From Thiomonas sp. FB-6 (GTDB taxonomy: Bacteria > Pseudomonadota > Gammaproteobacteria > Burkholderiales > Burkholderiaceae_C): a stretch of DNA of 64,000 bases. Position numbers and translations under genes: made by a program. The stretch spans positions 62,001 through 126,000 of the forward strand of contig NZ_KB898474.1 in assembly GCF_000377645.1 (NCBI RefSeq). Reading direction: 5' to 3'. The notes under the pieces were generated by a model, which was not told where the DNA came from, made no database searches, and worked only from the letters and a program-made list of their open reading frames with translations. Below are positions 1 through 8,251 of the stretch, piece by piece. The stretch's first letter is position 1, and each line of letters begins with the position of its first letter.

Positions 1-1
1 G

Positions 2-397
2 GCCGACCTGCACACCGTGGGCGGCCCGCTCGATGCGCGTGAGCCGGGGCGCACGCTGGAGTTCCACCTCACCGGCAACATGGAGCGTTACGTCTGGTCC
101 ATCGACGGGGTGAGCTTCGGCGACTCCGCGCCGATCCTGTTCCACCACGGCGAGCGCCTGCGCGTCACCCTGGTCAACGACACCATGATGACCCACCCGA
201 TGCACATGCACGGCATGTGGAGCGAGGTCGAGGATCCGGACGGCCATTTCCTGGTGCGCAAGCACACGGTGCCGGTGCAGCCGGCGCAGCAGATCAGCTA
301 CCGGGTCAGCGCCGATGCCGTGGGGCGCTGGGCCTGGCACTGCCATCTGATGATGCACATGGATGCGGGCATGTTCCGCGAAATCCTGGTGGCCTGA
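2..397 (+). CDS. copA: Copper resistance multicopper oxidase CopA, C-terminal part
   Basis: This is the 3' end of a periplasmic multicopper oxidase of the CopA/PcoA type; the start lies outside the window. The last cupredoxin domain is visible. HPMHMHGMW supplies ligands to the type 1 and trinuclear copper sites, and HCHLMMHMDAGM is the closing HCH...H...M motif, with the final Met as the likely axial ligand of the blue copper. The family oxidises Cu(I) and contributes to periplasmic copper tolerance. Its stop is followed 10 bp later by copB, so the two are almost certainly one operon, as in other cop/pco loci. The first complete in-frame codon is at base 2. Confidence 0.93.
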   Translation, partial: ADLHTVGGPLDAREPGRTLEFHLTGNMERYVWSIDGVSFGDSAPILFHHGERLRVTLVNDTMMTHPMHMHGMWSEVEDPDGHFLVRKHTVPVQPAQQISYRVSADAVGRWAWHCHLMMHMDAGMFREILVA

Positions 398-407
398 GGA
401 AACGACC

Positions 408-1361
408 ATGCACAAGACGATCCACACGACGTTTCACGCGAGCATCCTTGCGGCAGCCATGGGTTCCGCGATCCCCGCCGCGGCACAGGCGATGGACATG
501 CAAGGCATGGCCATGCCGGCCAGCCCCGACGCCGCGAAGCCTGCCATGGCCGCGCCGGACCCGGGCGCATCCATGCCCGCGGGCGCGTCGGACGCTGCGA
601 TGCCCGCGAGTACGGTCCCGGCTCCCGCGCAGGCCACGCCTCGTACGGCCAACGCCGATTCGGGCGGCTACACGCTGAGCACCGGCCCCTACATCCCGGC
701 CGGCGTGAAGCCGCCGCGCCTGGCGGACCAGGAGAGCTTCGGCTCGGTGTTGGTGGACCGCCTGGAGCGCGCCTACAGCCACGACTCCGGCAACTGGACC
801 ACCTACGACGTACAGGCCTGGTACGGGCATGACTTCAACCGCGCGGTGCTCAAGGCCGAGGGGCAGGCCTCGCAGGGGCGCCTGCAGGACGCGCGCACCG
901 AACTGCTGTGGGGCCACGCCATCGCCGCGTACTGGGACTCGCAGCTCGGCGTGCGCCACGACAACGGCGGCGGCCCGGACCGCAACTGGCTGGCCTTCGG
1001 CGTGCAGGGCCTGGCGCCGTACTGGTTCAACGTCGAGGCCACCGGCTACCTGGGCGACCAGGGCCGCAGCGCCTTGCGCCTGAGCGCCAGCTACGAACTG
1101 CTGCTGACCCAGCGCGTGGTGCTGCAACCGCAGCTCGAGCTCAACGCCTACGGCAAGGACGATCCGGCGCGCGGCATCGGCAGCGGCCTGTCGGACGCCA
1201 CCGCGGGGCTGCGGCTGCGCTACGACATCTCGCGCCAGTTCTCGCCTTACATCGGCGTGGAGTGGAGCGGGCGCTTCGGGCGCACTGGTGACTACGCGCA
1301 GGCGGCGGGCGAGCGCCGCGACACCGCGGACGTGGTCGCCGGTGTGCATTTCTGGTTCTGA
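408..1361 (+). CDS. copB: Copper resistance outer-membrane protein CopB
   Basis: A 317-residue CopB/PcoB-family protein. It has a signal peptide (about residues 1-28, ending in a run of Ala) and then a Met-rich, low-complexity segment containing MDMQGMAM, the sort of Cu-binding stretch known in this family. A Pro/Ala linker leads to the conserved C-terminal beta-barrel domain of about 220 residues, beginning near DQESFGSVLVDRLE and ending in a terminal aromatic (HFWF), the usual outer-membrane assembly signal. The ATG at 408 is preceded by GAGGAA. An in-frame start at 363 would overlap copA and lacks a signal peptide at its N-terminus, so it was not used. It probably stores or exports copper at the outer membrane together with CopA. 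Confidence 0.93.
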   Translation: MHKTIHTTFHASILAAAMGSAIPAAAQAMDMQGMAMPASPDAAKPAMAAPDPGASMPAGASDAAMPASTVPAPAQATPRTANADSGGYTLSTGPYIPAGVKPPRLADQESFGSVLVDRLERAYSHDSGNWTTYDVQAWYGHDFNRAVLKAEGQASQGRLQDARTELLWGHAIAAYWDSQLGVRHDNGGGPDRNWLAFGVQGLAPYWFNVEATGYLGDQGRSALRLSASYELLLTQRVVLQPQLELNAYGKDDPARGIGSGLSDATAGLRLRYDISRQFSPYIGVEWSGRFGRTGDYAQAAGERRDTADVVAGVHFWF

Positions 1362-1385
1362 TGGACTCCGCAGGGCAGTCCGAGG

Positions 1386-2840
1386 CTAGGTTCCGGTGCC
1401 GAGCGGCTCGACACAGTACAGGCGCCCCGGACGGGCGTATTCGGGGCTGAAGCCCACGTCGGAACCGGGCCTGCACTGCTCGGCATAGGCCAGGCGCAGG
1501 TCGGCGGCACCGGTGTCGAGGCAGCCGCAGCGCGCCTGCAGTATGCCGTCCGCGTAGCGCAGGTCGCGGCAACTGCGGCGGTAGGGGCCCGAGGGCAGCC
1601 AGGGCTGGTCGCAGCGCAAGCGGCCGTCGACGTTGGAGATGCCGGAGCCGGCCGCGCAAGCCTGGGCCACGTCCAGGCTGGAGCGCAGCTGGGTGGTGGT
1701 GCCGCTGCGGGTGCACAGGGCCTGCAGCACCCCACGGCGATAGCGCAGCGGCGCGCAGCTGCGCTGGTAGCTTCCCGCGGGCAGCTCGCAGCGCAGCGTG
1801 CCGTCATCGTTGGCGACGTCGCCCCCGAAGCAGCTCGCGGCACTCAAGCTCGCGCGCACGGGCGCGCCGCTGGAGCTCTGGCATTGCGCGGACAACTCCT
1901 GGCTGCGGGGGTCGTACGCGATGTCGCTGCAGCTTGCGCGGTAGCTTCCCATGGGGCTTTGCCGGAGCTTGCCAGAGCCCTGAAAGCTGCCCCAGTTCAA
2001 GGCCGCGCCGATGCTGGGGCCCAGTCCGACGAATTGCCCGATGTTCTCCAACGGGGAGTCGGAGTCGGGGCCCAGCTGGGCGAGGAACTTGAAATAGGCC
2101 CCGACCAGCGGCTGGAAGGTGTAGAGGGTGACGGGGAATGGCTGCGCCAGGGCCTGCGGCGTCAGCGGGCTCCAGAAGTAGCCGAGCGTCAGCCCCAGGT
2201 TCAAGCCATAGCCCAGCGAGGAAAAGCTCAGCGAGCCGCTCCTGCAGCCGAGGAAGGACAGGCCGGGGCCGATGCCGCCGCAGATCATGAATTCGGAAAG
2301 CCCGGCCAGCTCCGCCGGCACCTCCACCAGCGGCAGGCGCGGATCGGGAGCGAGGCGGCTCGCACCAGTGGCCGAGGCCCTCGCGGGCTCGAACGTGAAG
2401 GAGCCCTGTGCGGCCGGCTGCGTCCGGCCGTCGACGCTGCCGGGCTGCCCGGAAAGCTCGATGAGCACGGTGCCGTCCTCGCCGCGGGCATAGGCGCCGA
2501 GCAGGTAGTCCGCATCGCCCGGCCACGCCTCGCGCAGGAACTCGAAGCTGCCCAGGCCGGCCTTCGACGGCGCCGCCACGGTGAAGCGGCTCTCCCCCGG
2601 CGGCAGCTCGCCGATCTCGGCCCAGCGCCCGTGGCCGCTGCGGATGCGAAAGCCGTGCAAGGTGCCGTGCAGGCGGTTGCGCACCGTGAAGGACGTCGGG
2701 CTCGGCAGCGGCTCGCCGGCGGGGGAGTCCGCGCCCGATGCGGGCGCCGGGCCGGCCGCCGCGTTCAGGGCCGCCAGGCAGCCGGTGAGCGCGAGCGCCG
2801 CCGCCGGGCGGACGGCAGACGATGGGGCGAGCGCTGGCAT
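1386..2840 (-). CDS. Putative lipoprotein with three tandem cyanovirin-N-like repeats
   Basis: A 484-residue exported protein. The N-terminus has a hydrophobic segment ending in L-T-G-C (Cys21), a lipobox, so it is probably a lipoprotein. Residues 50-180 look like a beta-rich domain of no family I recognise. Residues 185-285 are Gly-rich and hydrophobic. The C-terminus carries three repeats (about 298-351, 356-410, 418-476). Each has the CVNH pattern: G-S-Y-x-x-S-C, then L-x-A-x-C, then a C about 15 residues on, then (in the first two) N-x-D-G-x-L-x-C. CVNH domains in cyanovirin bind mannose-rich glycans through two such repeats; three here is one and a half domains. The ATG at 2840 has AGGAG upstream. 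Binding function is inferred from the fold only. Confidence 0.72.
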   Translation of the reverse strand: MPALAPSSAVRPAAALALTGCLAALNAAAGPAPASGADSPAGEPLPSPTSFTVRNRLHGTLHGFRIRSGHGRWAEIGELPPGESRFTVAAPSKAGLGSFEFLREAWPGDADYLLGAYARGEDGTVLIELSGQPGSVDGRTQPAAQGSFTFEPARASATGASRLAPDPRLPLVEVPAELAGLSEFMICGGIGPGLSFLGCRSGSLSFSSLGYGLNLGLTLGYFWSPLTPQALAQPFPVTLYTFQPLVGAYFKFLAQLGPDSDSPLENIGQFVGLGPSIGAALNWGSFQGSGKLRQSPMGSYRASCSDIAYDPRSQELSAQCQSSSGAPVRASLSAASCFGGDVANDDGTLRCELPAGSYQRSCAPLRYRRGVLQALCTRSGTTTQLRSSLDVAQACAAGSGISNVDGRLRCDQPWLPSGPYRRSCRDLRYADGILQARCGCLDTGAADLRLAYAEQCRPGSDVGFSPEYARPGRLYCVEPLGTGT

Positions 2841-2987
2841 CCCGGGCTCCTGGGGGTGAGAGGCGCAGGGATCGTAGGTCCGTACGCTTTTCCGCGGATG
2901 CCGTGGGTGATTGACAGGCCTGGCGCTCTGCCCGGGCGCTGGCATGCCGGGTCCGCAAGGCTCCCCCCGGGCCATGGCCGCGGCGCC

Positions 2988-3416
2988 TCAGCCGCCTTGC
3001 CGGATGGCAGCCAGCTGTTCGCGGATGATGCGCTCGGCGTCCTCCGGCGGAAGGTCGACGCCGCCCATCAGCGGGCGCACCTCGATGCAGCAGGCCTGGC
3101 CAGGGAAGGGCGCCGGAAAGCGCCGCGCCCAGGCCAGCGCCTCGTCGTGCGAGGACACCTGGATCAGCGTGTAGCCGGCGATCAGTTCCTTGGTCTCGGC
3201 GAAGGGGCCGTCGACGACCCGCGCCCGGCCGGCGGCGTCGTAGTCCACGCGAAAGCCCTGGCTGCTGGGCTGCAGGCCGGCGCCGTCGAGCAGCACCCCG
3301 GCCTTGGCCATTTCCTCGTGAAAGGCCATCATGCGCGGCACCAGCGTCGGGTCGTCGGGGAAGTCGCCGGCTTCGCTCATCGCGGTGGCGCGAACCTGGA
3401 TCATGTATCGGGGCAT
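2988..3416 (-). CDS. YCII-related (DGPF) family protein
   Basis: A 142-residue cytoplasmic protein of the YCII-like/DGPF superfamily. It starts MPRYMIQVRAT, has a central D-G-P-F-A-E-T-K-E motif that defines the group, and a downstream I-x-G-Y-T-x-I-x-V strand. The family folds as a ferredoxin-like dimer; most members have no proven reaction. The ATG at 3416 follows AGGAG; an earlier in-frame ATG at 3446 has no ribosome site. It is transcribed away from the patatin gene, sharing a 123-bp divergent region. It is not next to an ECF sigma gene, a common partner of this family. Confidence 0.82.
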   Translation of the reverse strand: MPRYMIQVRATAMSEAGDFPDDPTLVPRMMAFHEEMAKAGVLLDGAGLQPSSQGFRVDYDAAGRARVVDGPFAETKELIAGYTLIQVSSHDEALAWARRFPAPFPGQACCIEVRPLMGGVDLPPEDAERIIREQLAAIRQGG

Positions 3417-3539
3417 GGAAGTCTCCTGGAAGGGTGGATCTTGCACGACGAACGGCGCGGGCGTGTTTCGACACGATCCCGGTCGTCATCGCTGCTGTGG
3501 CATGCTCCGGTTCACGCCCGTTTCAACCGGATGGGAGCG

Positions 3540-4580
3540 ATGAAGCTCGAGCCTTGGCTGCCGCGCCGCGGCGCGGCCCTGAATCTTGCCCTGCAGGGCG
3601 GCGGCGCGCACGGCGCGTTCACCTGGGGCGTGCTCGACGCGCTGCTGGAACACGGGCGCTGGCGCTTCGGCGCGCTCAGCGGCAGCAGCGCCGGGGCCCT
3701 CAACGCGGTGATGCTGGCCCAGGGCCTTCGGCAGGGAGGCGCCGATGCCGCGCGTGAGCTCCTGGAGCGTTTCTGGACGCGACTGGCGGCGTGCATGCCG
3801 GTCGGCGGCGCCGGCCATGCCGGCGAGGAACTCGCGCTGAGGCCGGCCATGCACCTGGCGCTGCAGTGGGCGCAGCTGCTGTCGCCCTATCAGTTCAACC
3901 CGCTGGGCTTGAATCCGATGCGCGAGCTGCTCGCCGGGCTCGTGGATTTCGAGCTGCTGCGCCACCCTGCGGCGCCGCGCCTGTACATCGGTGCCACGCA
4001 TGCGGGAAGCGGGCGGCTGCGCCTGTTTGGCAACGCGGACCTGAGCCTGCAGGCGCTGCTGGCCTCCACCTGTCTGCCCAACGTCCATCACGCCGTCGAG
4101 ATCGACGGCCAGCCCTACTGGGACGGCGGCTTCTCCGCCAACCCTCCGCTGCTGCCGCTGGTGTTCGAGCAAGCCTGCGCCGATACCCTGCTCGTGCTGC
4201 TGAGCCCGCTGGATCTCGGTGCCGCGCCGCGCAGTGCAGAGGGCATCCGCTCGCGCATGCTCGAACTGGCCTTCGGCGGGCCGCTGGTGCGCGAGCTGCA
4301 GTTGCTGCACGAGGCGCGGAGTCGGCTCGCGCGTGAACTCTGGCCCTGCGGGCGCCTGCCCCGCCGCGTGGCGCGGGCCAGGCTGCACTGCGTCGACGCG
4401 GACGAGCCCCTGCGCGAGCTCGACGGCCACAGCCGCATGGTGGTGCACCTGGGCTTTTTCCAGCGCCTGCGCGACCAGGGCCGCGAGCAGGCCTTGCGCT
4501 GGCTGCGTGAACACGGCGAGGCGGTGGGGCGCCGGTCCAGCATGAGCGGCTGGGCACCGGCCTCGCCGCTGCATGCCTGA
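3540..4580 (+). CDS. Patatin-like phospholipase
   Basis: A 346-residue patatin-family lipid acyl hydrolase, probably cytoplasmic since no signal peptide is present. The three defining elements are in order: the oxyanion-hole loop GGGAHG near residue 20, the nucleophile elbow GSSAG near residue 44, and the catalytic D-G-G in YWDGGFSANP near residue 195. These give the Ser-Asp dyad expected for phospholipase A activity. The start ATG at 3540 has GGAG just upstream; an ATG at 3531 is also possible and would add three residues. No secretion partner or cognate regulator is adjacent, so the substrate is unknown. Confidence 0.9.
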   Translation: MKLEPWLPRRGAALNLALQGGGAHGAFTWGVLDALLEHGRWRFGALSGSSAGALNAVMLAQGLRQGGADAARELLERFWTRLAACMPVGGAGHAGEELALRPAMHLALQWAQLLSPYQFNPLGLNPMRELLAGLVDFELLRHPAAPRLYIGATHAGSGRLRLFGNADLSLQALLASTCLPNVHHAVEIDGQPYWDGGFSANPPLLPLVFEQACADTLLVLLSPLDLGAAPRSAEGIRSRMLELAFGGPLVRELQLLHEARSRLARELWPCGRLPRRVARARLHCVDADEPLRELDGHSRMVVHLGFFQRLRDQGREQALRWLREHGEAVGRRSSMSGWAPASPLHA

Positions 4581-4606
4581 GCGGCGCGCCGAGTCAGCCG
4601 CCGGCT

Positions 4607-4747
4607 TCAAATCCACGGGTCGTTGTCGAAGGTGCGCTGCCCGCGGGCTCCGTCGCCCGTGTTCACCACGCCGCGCGGCTCGATGAGCAGCACCTTCACC
4701 TCGCCCATCGCATGCGGCTTCTCCTCGGTGGAATTGGTACCCGCCGA
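4607..4747 (-). pseudogene. Remnant of a cupin-domain gene (C-terminal end only)
   Basis: Reading the minus strand, the last 47 codons encode the end of a small cupin protein. It has an E-K-P-H-A start, then G-E-V-K-V-L-L-I-E-P-R-G and V-V-N-T-G-D, with an R-T-F-D-N-D tail, matching the closing strand of single-domain cupins. Directly upstream in frame is a TAG codon (4748-4750), and about 100 bp further the stop of the yghU-like gene is reached, so there is no room for the roughly 70 missing residues. It is best read as a truncated gene left by a deletion. It accounts for most of the gap between the patatin gene and yghU. Confidence 0.66.
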
Positions 4748-4847
4748 CTACAGATCCTCGCGCCGGCGCAGCGCCCACGCTGTCCGCGTCGCTCCAGGCC
4801 CGCTCCGTGGTGCTCGCCTGACCGGCCTTGCGCCATCCGGGAAATGT

Positions 4848-5726
4848 TCAGTCCGCGGCAGCCGCCAGCTTGTCCTGGGTCCTGCGTTCGAAATCGCTGG
4901 CGTCGTGGCGCTCGTGCAATTGTTCGGAGGGCTCGCCGCGGGTGCGGTTCACCATGCGTCCGCGGCGCACGGCGGGCCGCTCGTACACCGCCTCGGCCCA
5001 GCGTTGCACGTTGCGGTAGTCCTGCACCGAGAGGAACTCGGCGGCGCCGTATTGCCAGCCCTTGACCAGCCCGCCGTACCAGGGGAAGGCGGCGATGTCG
5101 GCGATGGTGTAGTGCGGGCCGGCGAGATACTCGCTCTCGCTCAGGCGCCGGTCGAGCACGTCGAGCTGGCGCTTGACCTCCATCGCGTAGCGGTCGATGG
5201 CGTATTCGATCCTGGTGGGCGCGTAAGCGTAGAAATGCCCGAATCCCCCGCCCAGGAAGGGCGCGCTACCCATTTGCCAGAACAGCCAGTTCAGGGTTTC
5301 GGTGCGTGCCGCCGCATCCGGGGGCAGCAGCGCGCCGAATTTCTCCGCGAGGTACAGCAGGATGGAGCCCGACTCGAACACCCGGATGGGCGAGGGGCCG
5401 CTGAGGTCCAGCAGCGCCGGAATCTTGGAATTCGGGTTGACGGCGACGAAGCCGCTGCCGAACTGCTGGCCCTGGCCGATGTCGATCAGCCATGCGTCGT
5501 ACTCGGCGCCTGCGTGGCCCAGGGCCAGCAGCTCCTCCAGCATGATCGTGACCTTCACGCCGTTGGGTGTTCCCTGGGAGTACAGCTGCAAGGGGTGGCG
5601 TCCTCGCGGAAGCTCCGCCTCGTGGGTCGGACCGGCCGTGGGCCGATTGATGCCGGCAAAGGAGCCGCCGCTGGGCCTGGACCAGCTCCAGACCTTCGGG
5701 GGTACGTATTCGGGCGTATTCGCCAT
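4848..5726 (-). CDS. yghU: YghU-type glutathione S-transferase / disulfide reductase
   Basis: A 292-residue protein matching the YghU (Nu-class GST) family in length and layout. It has a long N-terminal extension (residues 1-45), then a thioredoxin-fold GSH-binding domain with Q-L-Y-S-Q-G-T-P-N-G-V-K and the cis-Pro/ES motif (SKIPAL...ESGSILLYL). An alpha-helical domain follows with YTIADIAAFPW and GLVKGW. Known members bind two glutathiones and reduce small disulfides or organic peroxides. It diverges from the TetR gene at 5818, and the 91-bp interval holds a palindrome, suggesting direct control by that regulator in response to an electrophile or thiol stress (inference). Confidence 0.88.
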   Translation of the reverse strand: MANTPEYVPPKVWSWSRPSGGSFAGINRPTAGPTHEAELPRGRHPLQLYSQGTPNGVKVTIMLEELLALGHAGAEYDAWLIDIGQGQQFGSGFVAVNPNSKIPALLDLSGPSPIRVFESGSILLYLAEKFGALLPPDAAARTETLNWLFWQMGSAPFLGGGFGHFYAYAPTRIEYAIDRYAMEVKRQLDVLDRRLSESEYLAGPHYTIADIAAFPWYGGLVKGWQYGAAEFLSVQDYRNVQRWAEAVYERPAVRRGRMVNRTRGEPSEQLHERHDASDFERRTQDKLAAAAD

Positions 5727-5746
5727 GTCGGGATATCCGTGGCTGG

Positions 5747-5768
5747 TTTTAGTATGAGTATTCTAAAA
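5747..5768. promoter_or_regulatory. Palindromic operator candidate between yghU and tetR
   Basis: A 22-bp inverted repeat with perfect 6-bp arms TTTTAG and CTAAAA and additional inner AT/AT symmetry. It is strikingly AT-rich against a GC-rich background. It sits 20 bp upstream of the yghU-like start and 49 bp upstream of the TetR start, the position expected for an autoregulating TetR repressor. Binding is inferred. Confidence 0.55.
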
Positions 5769-5817
5769 TGCATCCAGCGCGGGTGCAGGCCCGGCGATTC
5801 GAGTGGTGGATGGAACG

Positions 5818-6423
5818 ATGGCGAGACCGAGACAGTTCGACCAGGTGCAGCTGCTGGAAGCCGCGGTGCAGTGTTTCTGGGACCGGGGCTACGCGGCCAC
5901 GTCGGTGCAGGATCTGGTGCGCGGCAGCGGGGTCACCGCCGCCAGCCTGTACAACGCCTTCGGCGACAAGCGGGCGATCTTTCGCGCGGCGCTGGAGCAT
6001 TACGTGGACACCCGCCTGGGCGAGCGCATGCGCCGTTGCGACGCGCTGCCCCCGGAGCAGGCGATCCGCGGGTTTTTCGAGGAGGTCGTGCGGGCCTCGT
6101 TGAACGATCCGGCGCACAAGGGGTGCATGCTGGTCAACACGGCGCTGGAACTCGCGCCCCACGACGCCGAGCTGCGCGCGCGGGTCTGCTCCTTGCTCAG
6201 GCGCCTGGAGCGCTTTTTCCTCCGCCATGTGGAGGCCGGACAGGCGGCCGGAAGCTTCACGCGGGCGCTGCCGGCCCAGGTGCTCGCGGGCCATCTGGTG
6301 GGCGTGCTGATGGGTCTGCGCGTGCTGGCCCGCGCGCGCCCCCGGCGCGGCGTACTGGACGACGTGGTGGCCCCGGCGCTGGCCCTGCTCAGCGGAGCCG
6401 GCGTCGGTGCCGCGGCACGATGA
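5818..6423 (+). CDS. TetR/AcrR-family transcriptional regulator
   Basis: A 201-residue TetR-type repressor. The N-terminal helix-turn-helix spans about residues 8-55 (QLLEAAVQCFWDRGYAATSV...VTAASLYNAFGDKRAIF), followed by a TetR_C-type ligand-binding domain. A KGCMLVNTALELAP segment near residue 100 resembles the YxaF/LmrA-type subgroup seen next to oxidoreductase and GST genes. The ATG at 5818 was chosen because it begins the canonical MARPRQF; an in-frame start at 5803 lacks a ribosome site. It is divergent from the yghU-like gene, its likely target. The inducer is unknown. Confidence 0.88.
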   Translation: MARPRQFDQVQLLEAAVQCFWDRGYAATSVQDLVRGSGVTAASLYNAFGDKRAIFRAALEHYVDTRLGERMRRCDALPPEQAIRGFFEEVVRASLNDPAHKGCMLVNTALELAPHDAELRARVCSLLRRLERFFLRHVEAGQAAGSFTRALPAQVLAGHLVGVLMGLRVLARARPRRGVLDDVVAPALALLSGAGVGAAAR

Positions 6424-6573
6424 TGGGCGTACGCCGCCCAGGGTCAAATCCGGTACTGTCGCCTATTGACAAGGAGTTCGTTTGCGAATCAACTCGTTTC
6501 AAGCAGCAACCAGAGCCGGGACTCGACGTTTCTTGCCGCGGGTCCTTCAATGCCCTTGAAATGGAGTGGTGAA

Positions 6574-7395
6574 TTGAAAGTATCGTCGCTGATTCAAAGC
6601 CTGGCCTTCGGGCTGGTGCTCACCGCCGGGGTCGTGCAGGCCGCGCAGGCCAGTGAGATCGACACCATCAAGCATCGCGGAACCCTGATCGTCGGCGTGA
6701 AGGCCGACTACCCGCCCTTCGGCTTCCGGGCGCCCGACGGCAGCATCGTCGGCATCGAGCCGTCGCTGGCCGCCCAGGCCGCCAAGAAGCTCGGGGTGAA
6801 GGTCGAATACGTGCCGGTCAACGCCTCGAACCGCATGCAGTTCCTGGAGCAGGGCAAGATCGACCTGCTGATCGCCACCATGAACGTGACGCCCGAACGC
6901 GCGAAGGACGTCTGGTTCGTCGAGCCCTACTACTACGCCTCGGGCTACAACGTGCTGCTGTCCGACAAGGTCAAGGCGCACCAGTGGTCCGATCTCAAGG
7001 GCCAGTCCGTGTGCGGCATCCAGGGGACCTACTACAACAAGGACTCCGAGCAGAAGTACGGGGTGCACATCGTGGCCTTCACCGGCACCGCCGAAGCGCT
7101 GACGGCGCTCAAGCAGGGCCGCTGCATCGGCTTCATCTTCGACAACACCTTCATCCTGGGCAAGCTGCTGGACAAGGAATGGAGCGGCTACGGCATGCCG
7201 CTGGAGACCCTGGACGCCAAGCCCTGGGGCATGGCCACGCGCCTGGGCGACAAGGACTTCCACGCCTTCATGGACCAGATGTCGCAGGACTGGGCCAAGA
7301 CCGGCGAGGTGCTCAAGCTCGAGACCCAGTTCGGCATCACCCAGCACTCGGCCTACGTGGAGAAGGTGCACGAGCAGTACAAGAGCGGCAAGTAA
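6574..7395 (+). CDS. Amino-acid ABC transporter, periplasmic substrate-binding protein
   Basis: A 273-residue solute-binding protein of the polar amino acid uptake family. A signal peptide (about residues 1-25, ending AAQA) precedes I-D-T-I-K-H-R-G-T-L-I-V-G-V, the first strand of this fold, and D-Y-P-P-F-G-F, the typical ligand loop. Two Cys residues (SVCGIQG and GRCIGF) probably form a disulfide. The start is best placed at TTG 6574, since GGAGTGGTGA lies just upstream and the signal peptide then begins with MK. Upstream in-frame codons give an implausible N-terminus. It is followed by two permeases and an ATPase, forming a complete importer whose exact amino acid cannot be read from sequence. 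Confidence 0.9.
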   Translation: MKVSSLIQSLAFGLVLTAGVVQAAQASEIDTIKHRGTLIVGVKADYPPFGFRAPDGSIVGIEPSLAAQAAKKLGVKVEYVPVNASNRMQFLEQGKIDLLIATMNVTPERAKDVWFVEPYYYASGYNVLLSDKVKAHQWSDLKGQSVCGIQGTYYNKDSEQKYGVHIVAFTGTAEALTALKQGRCIGFIFDNTFILGKLLDKEWSGYGMPLETLDAKPWGMATRLGDKDFHAFMDQMSQDWAKTGEVLKLETQFGITQHSAYVEKVHEQYKSGK

Positions 7396-7426
7396 GTAGC
7401 CGGCCGCGTACCGAGCGGCCGTCCAC

Positions 7427-7464
7427 CCGCCGCCCGGCTCCGGGGAGTGCCCCCGGGCGGGCGG
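7427..7464 (+). other. Intercistronic stem-loop after the binding-protein gene
   Basis: CCGCCGCCCGG (7427-7437) pairs with CCGGGCGGGCGG (7453-7464) with a single bulge, giving an 11-bp GC stem and a 15-nt loop in the gap between the binding protein and the first permease. There is no T-run, so it is unlikely to be an intrinsic terminator. Such hairpins commonly protect the upstream mRNA so that binding protein is made in excess over the membrane parts. Confidence 0.5.
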
Positions 7465-7501
7465 CGTTTCCGCGACTTCGCGGCCTCGCATCCACCCGCG
7501 C

Positions 7502-8251
7502 ATGATGATCGACATCGCAGGCTGGTTCCGGCATCTGTACCAGACGACCGGAATCAACCTCACCATCGTCTACGACCCCTTCGACCGCTCCAGGTTTCTG
7601 CACGGCTTCCTGGTGACCGCGGAGCTCTCCGTGGTCTGCGTAGTCGGTTCGGTGCTCGTCGGCGTGGTGGGCGCCTGGCTGCAGGGGTCGAAGATGGTCT
7701 GGACCCGGCGCATCGTGCAGGGCTACATCCAGGTGTTCCGCAACACGCCGCCGCTGGTGCAGATGTATTTTTTCTATTTCGGCATCAGCAACCTGCTGCC
7801 CAGGACCACCAACGCCATCGGCCTTCCCGAGCCCCTGGTGAGCGGCTTCGTCTGGGCCTGCGTTTCGCTGACCTTTTTCGCCGGCGCCTTCAACGTGGAG
7901 ATCTTCCGCGCGGGCATCGAGGCGGTTCCCTCCGCCACCGTCGAGGCCGCGGAGGCGCTCGGCTACACCCGTCTGCAGTCCTATGTGCACATCGTGCTGC
8001 CGCTGGCCCTGCGCGTGTGCCTGCCGGCGCTGAACAACAACCTGGTGAACCTGATCAAGACCACCACGCTGGCCTATGCCATCGCCGTGCCCGAGCTGCT
8101 GTACGCATCGGCGCAGATCTGGTCGGACGAATCCAACGTGACGGTGATGATGTTCGTGTTGCTGTTCGCCTACGTGGCGCTGGTCGGGCTGCTGGTGTAC
8201 ATGATGCACAAGCTCGAGCACCGCCTGCGCCTTCCGGGATATTCGCGATGA
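7502..8251 (+). CDS. Amino-acid ABC transporter permease 1
   Basis: A 249-residue inner-membrane permease of the HisM/GltJ type with about five or six hydrophobic segments. The family motifs are F-R-N-T-P-P-L-V-Q near residue 80 and the EAA loop near residue 140 ([25 protein letters not shown]), which docks on the ATPase. It begins at ATG 7502 (7505 also possible). Its stop overlaps the start of the second permease by four bases (ATGA), indicating translational coupling. With the partner permease it forms a heterodimeric channel. Confidence 0.92.
   Translation: MMIDIAGWFRHLYQTTGINLTIVYDPFDRSRFLHGFLVTAELSVVCVVGSVLVGVVGAWLQGSKMVWTRRIVQGYIQVFRNTPPLVQMYFFYFGISNLLPRTTNAIGLPEPLVSGFVWACVSLTFFAGAFNVEIFRAGIEAVPSATVEAAEALGYTRLQSYVHIVLPLALRVCLPALNNNLVNLIKTTTLAYAIAVPELLYASAQIWSDESNVTVMMFVLLFAYVALVGLLVYMMHKLEHRLRLPGYSR

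Noticed and set aside
6466-6494. TTGACA as a -35 box for the amino-acid importer
   Set aside because: No acceptable -10 lies 16-18 bp downstream.
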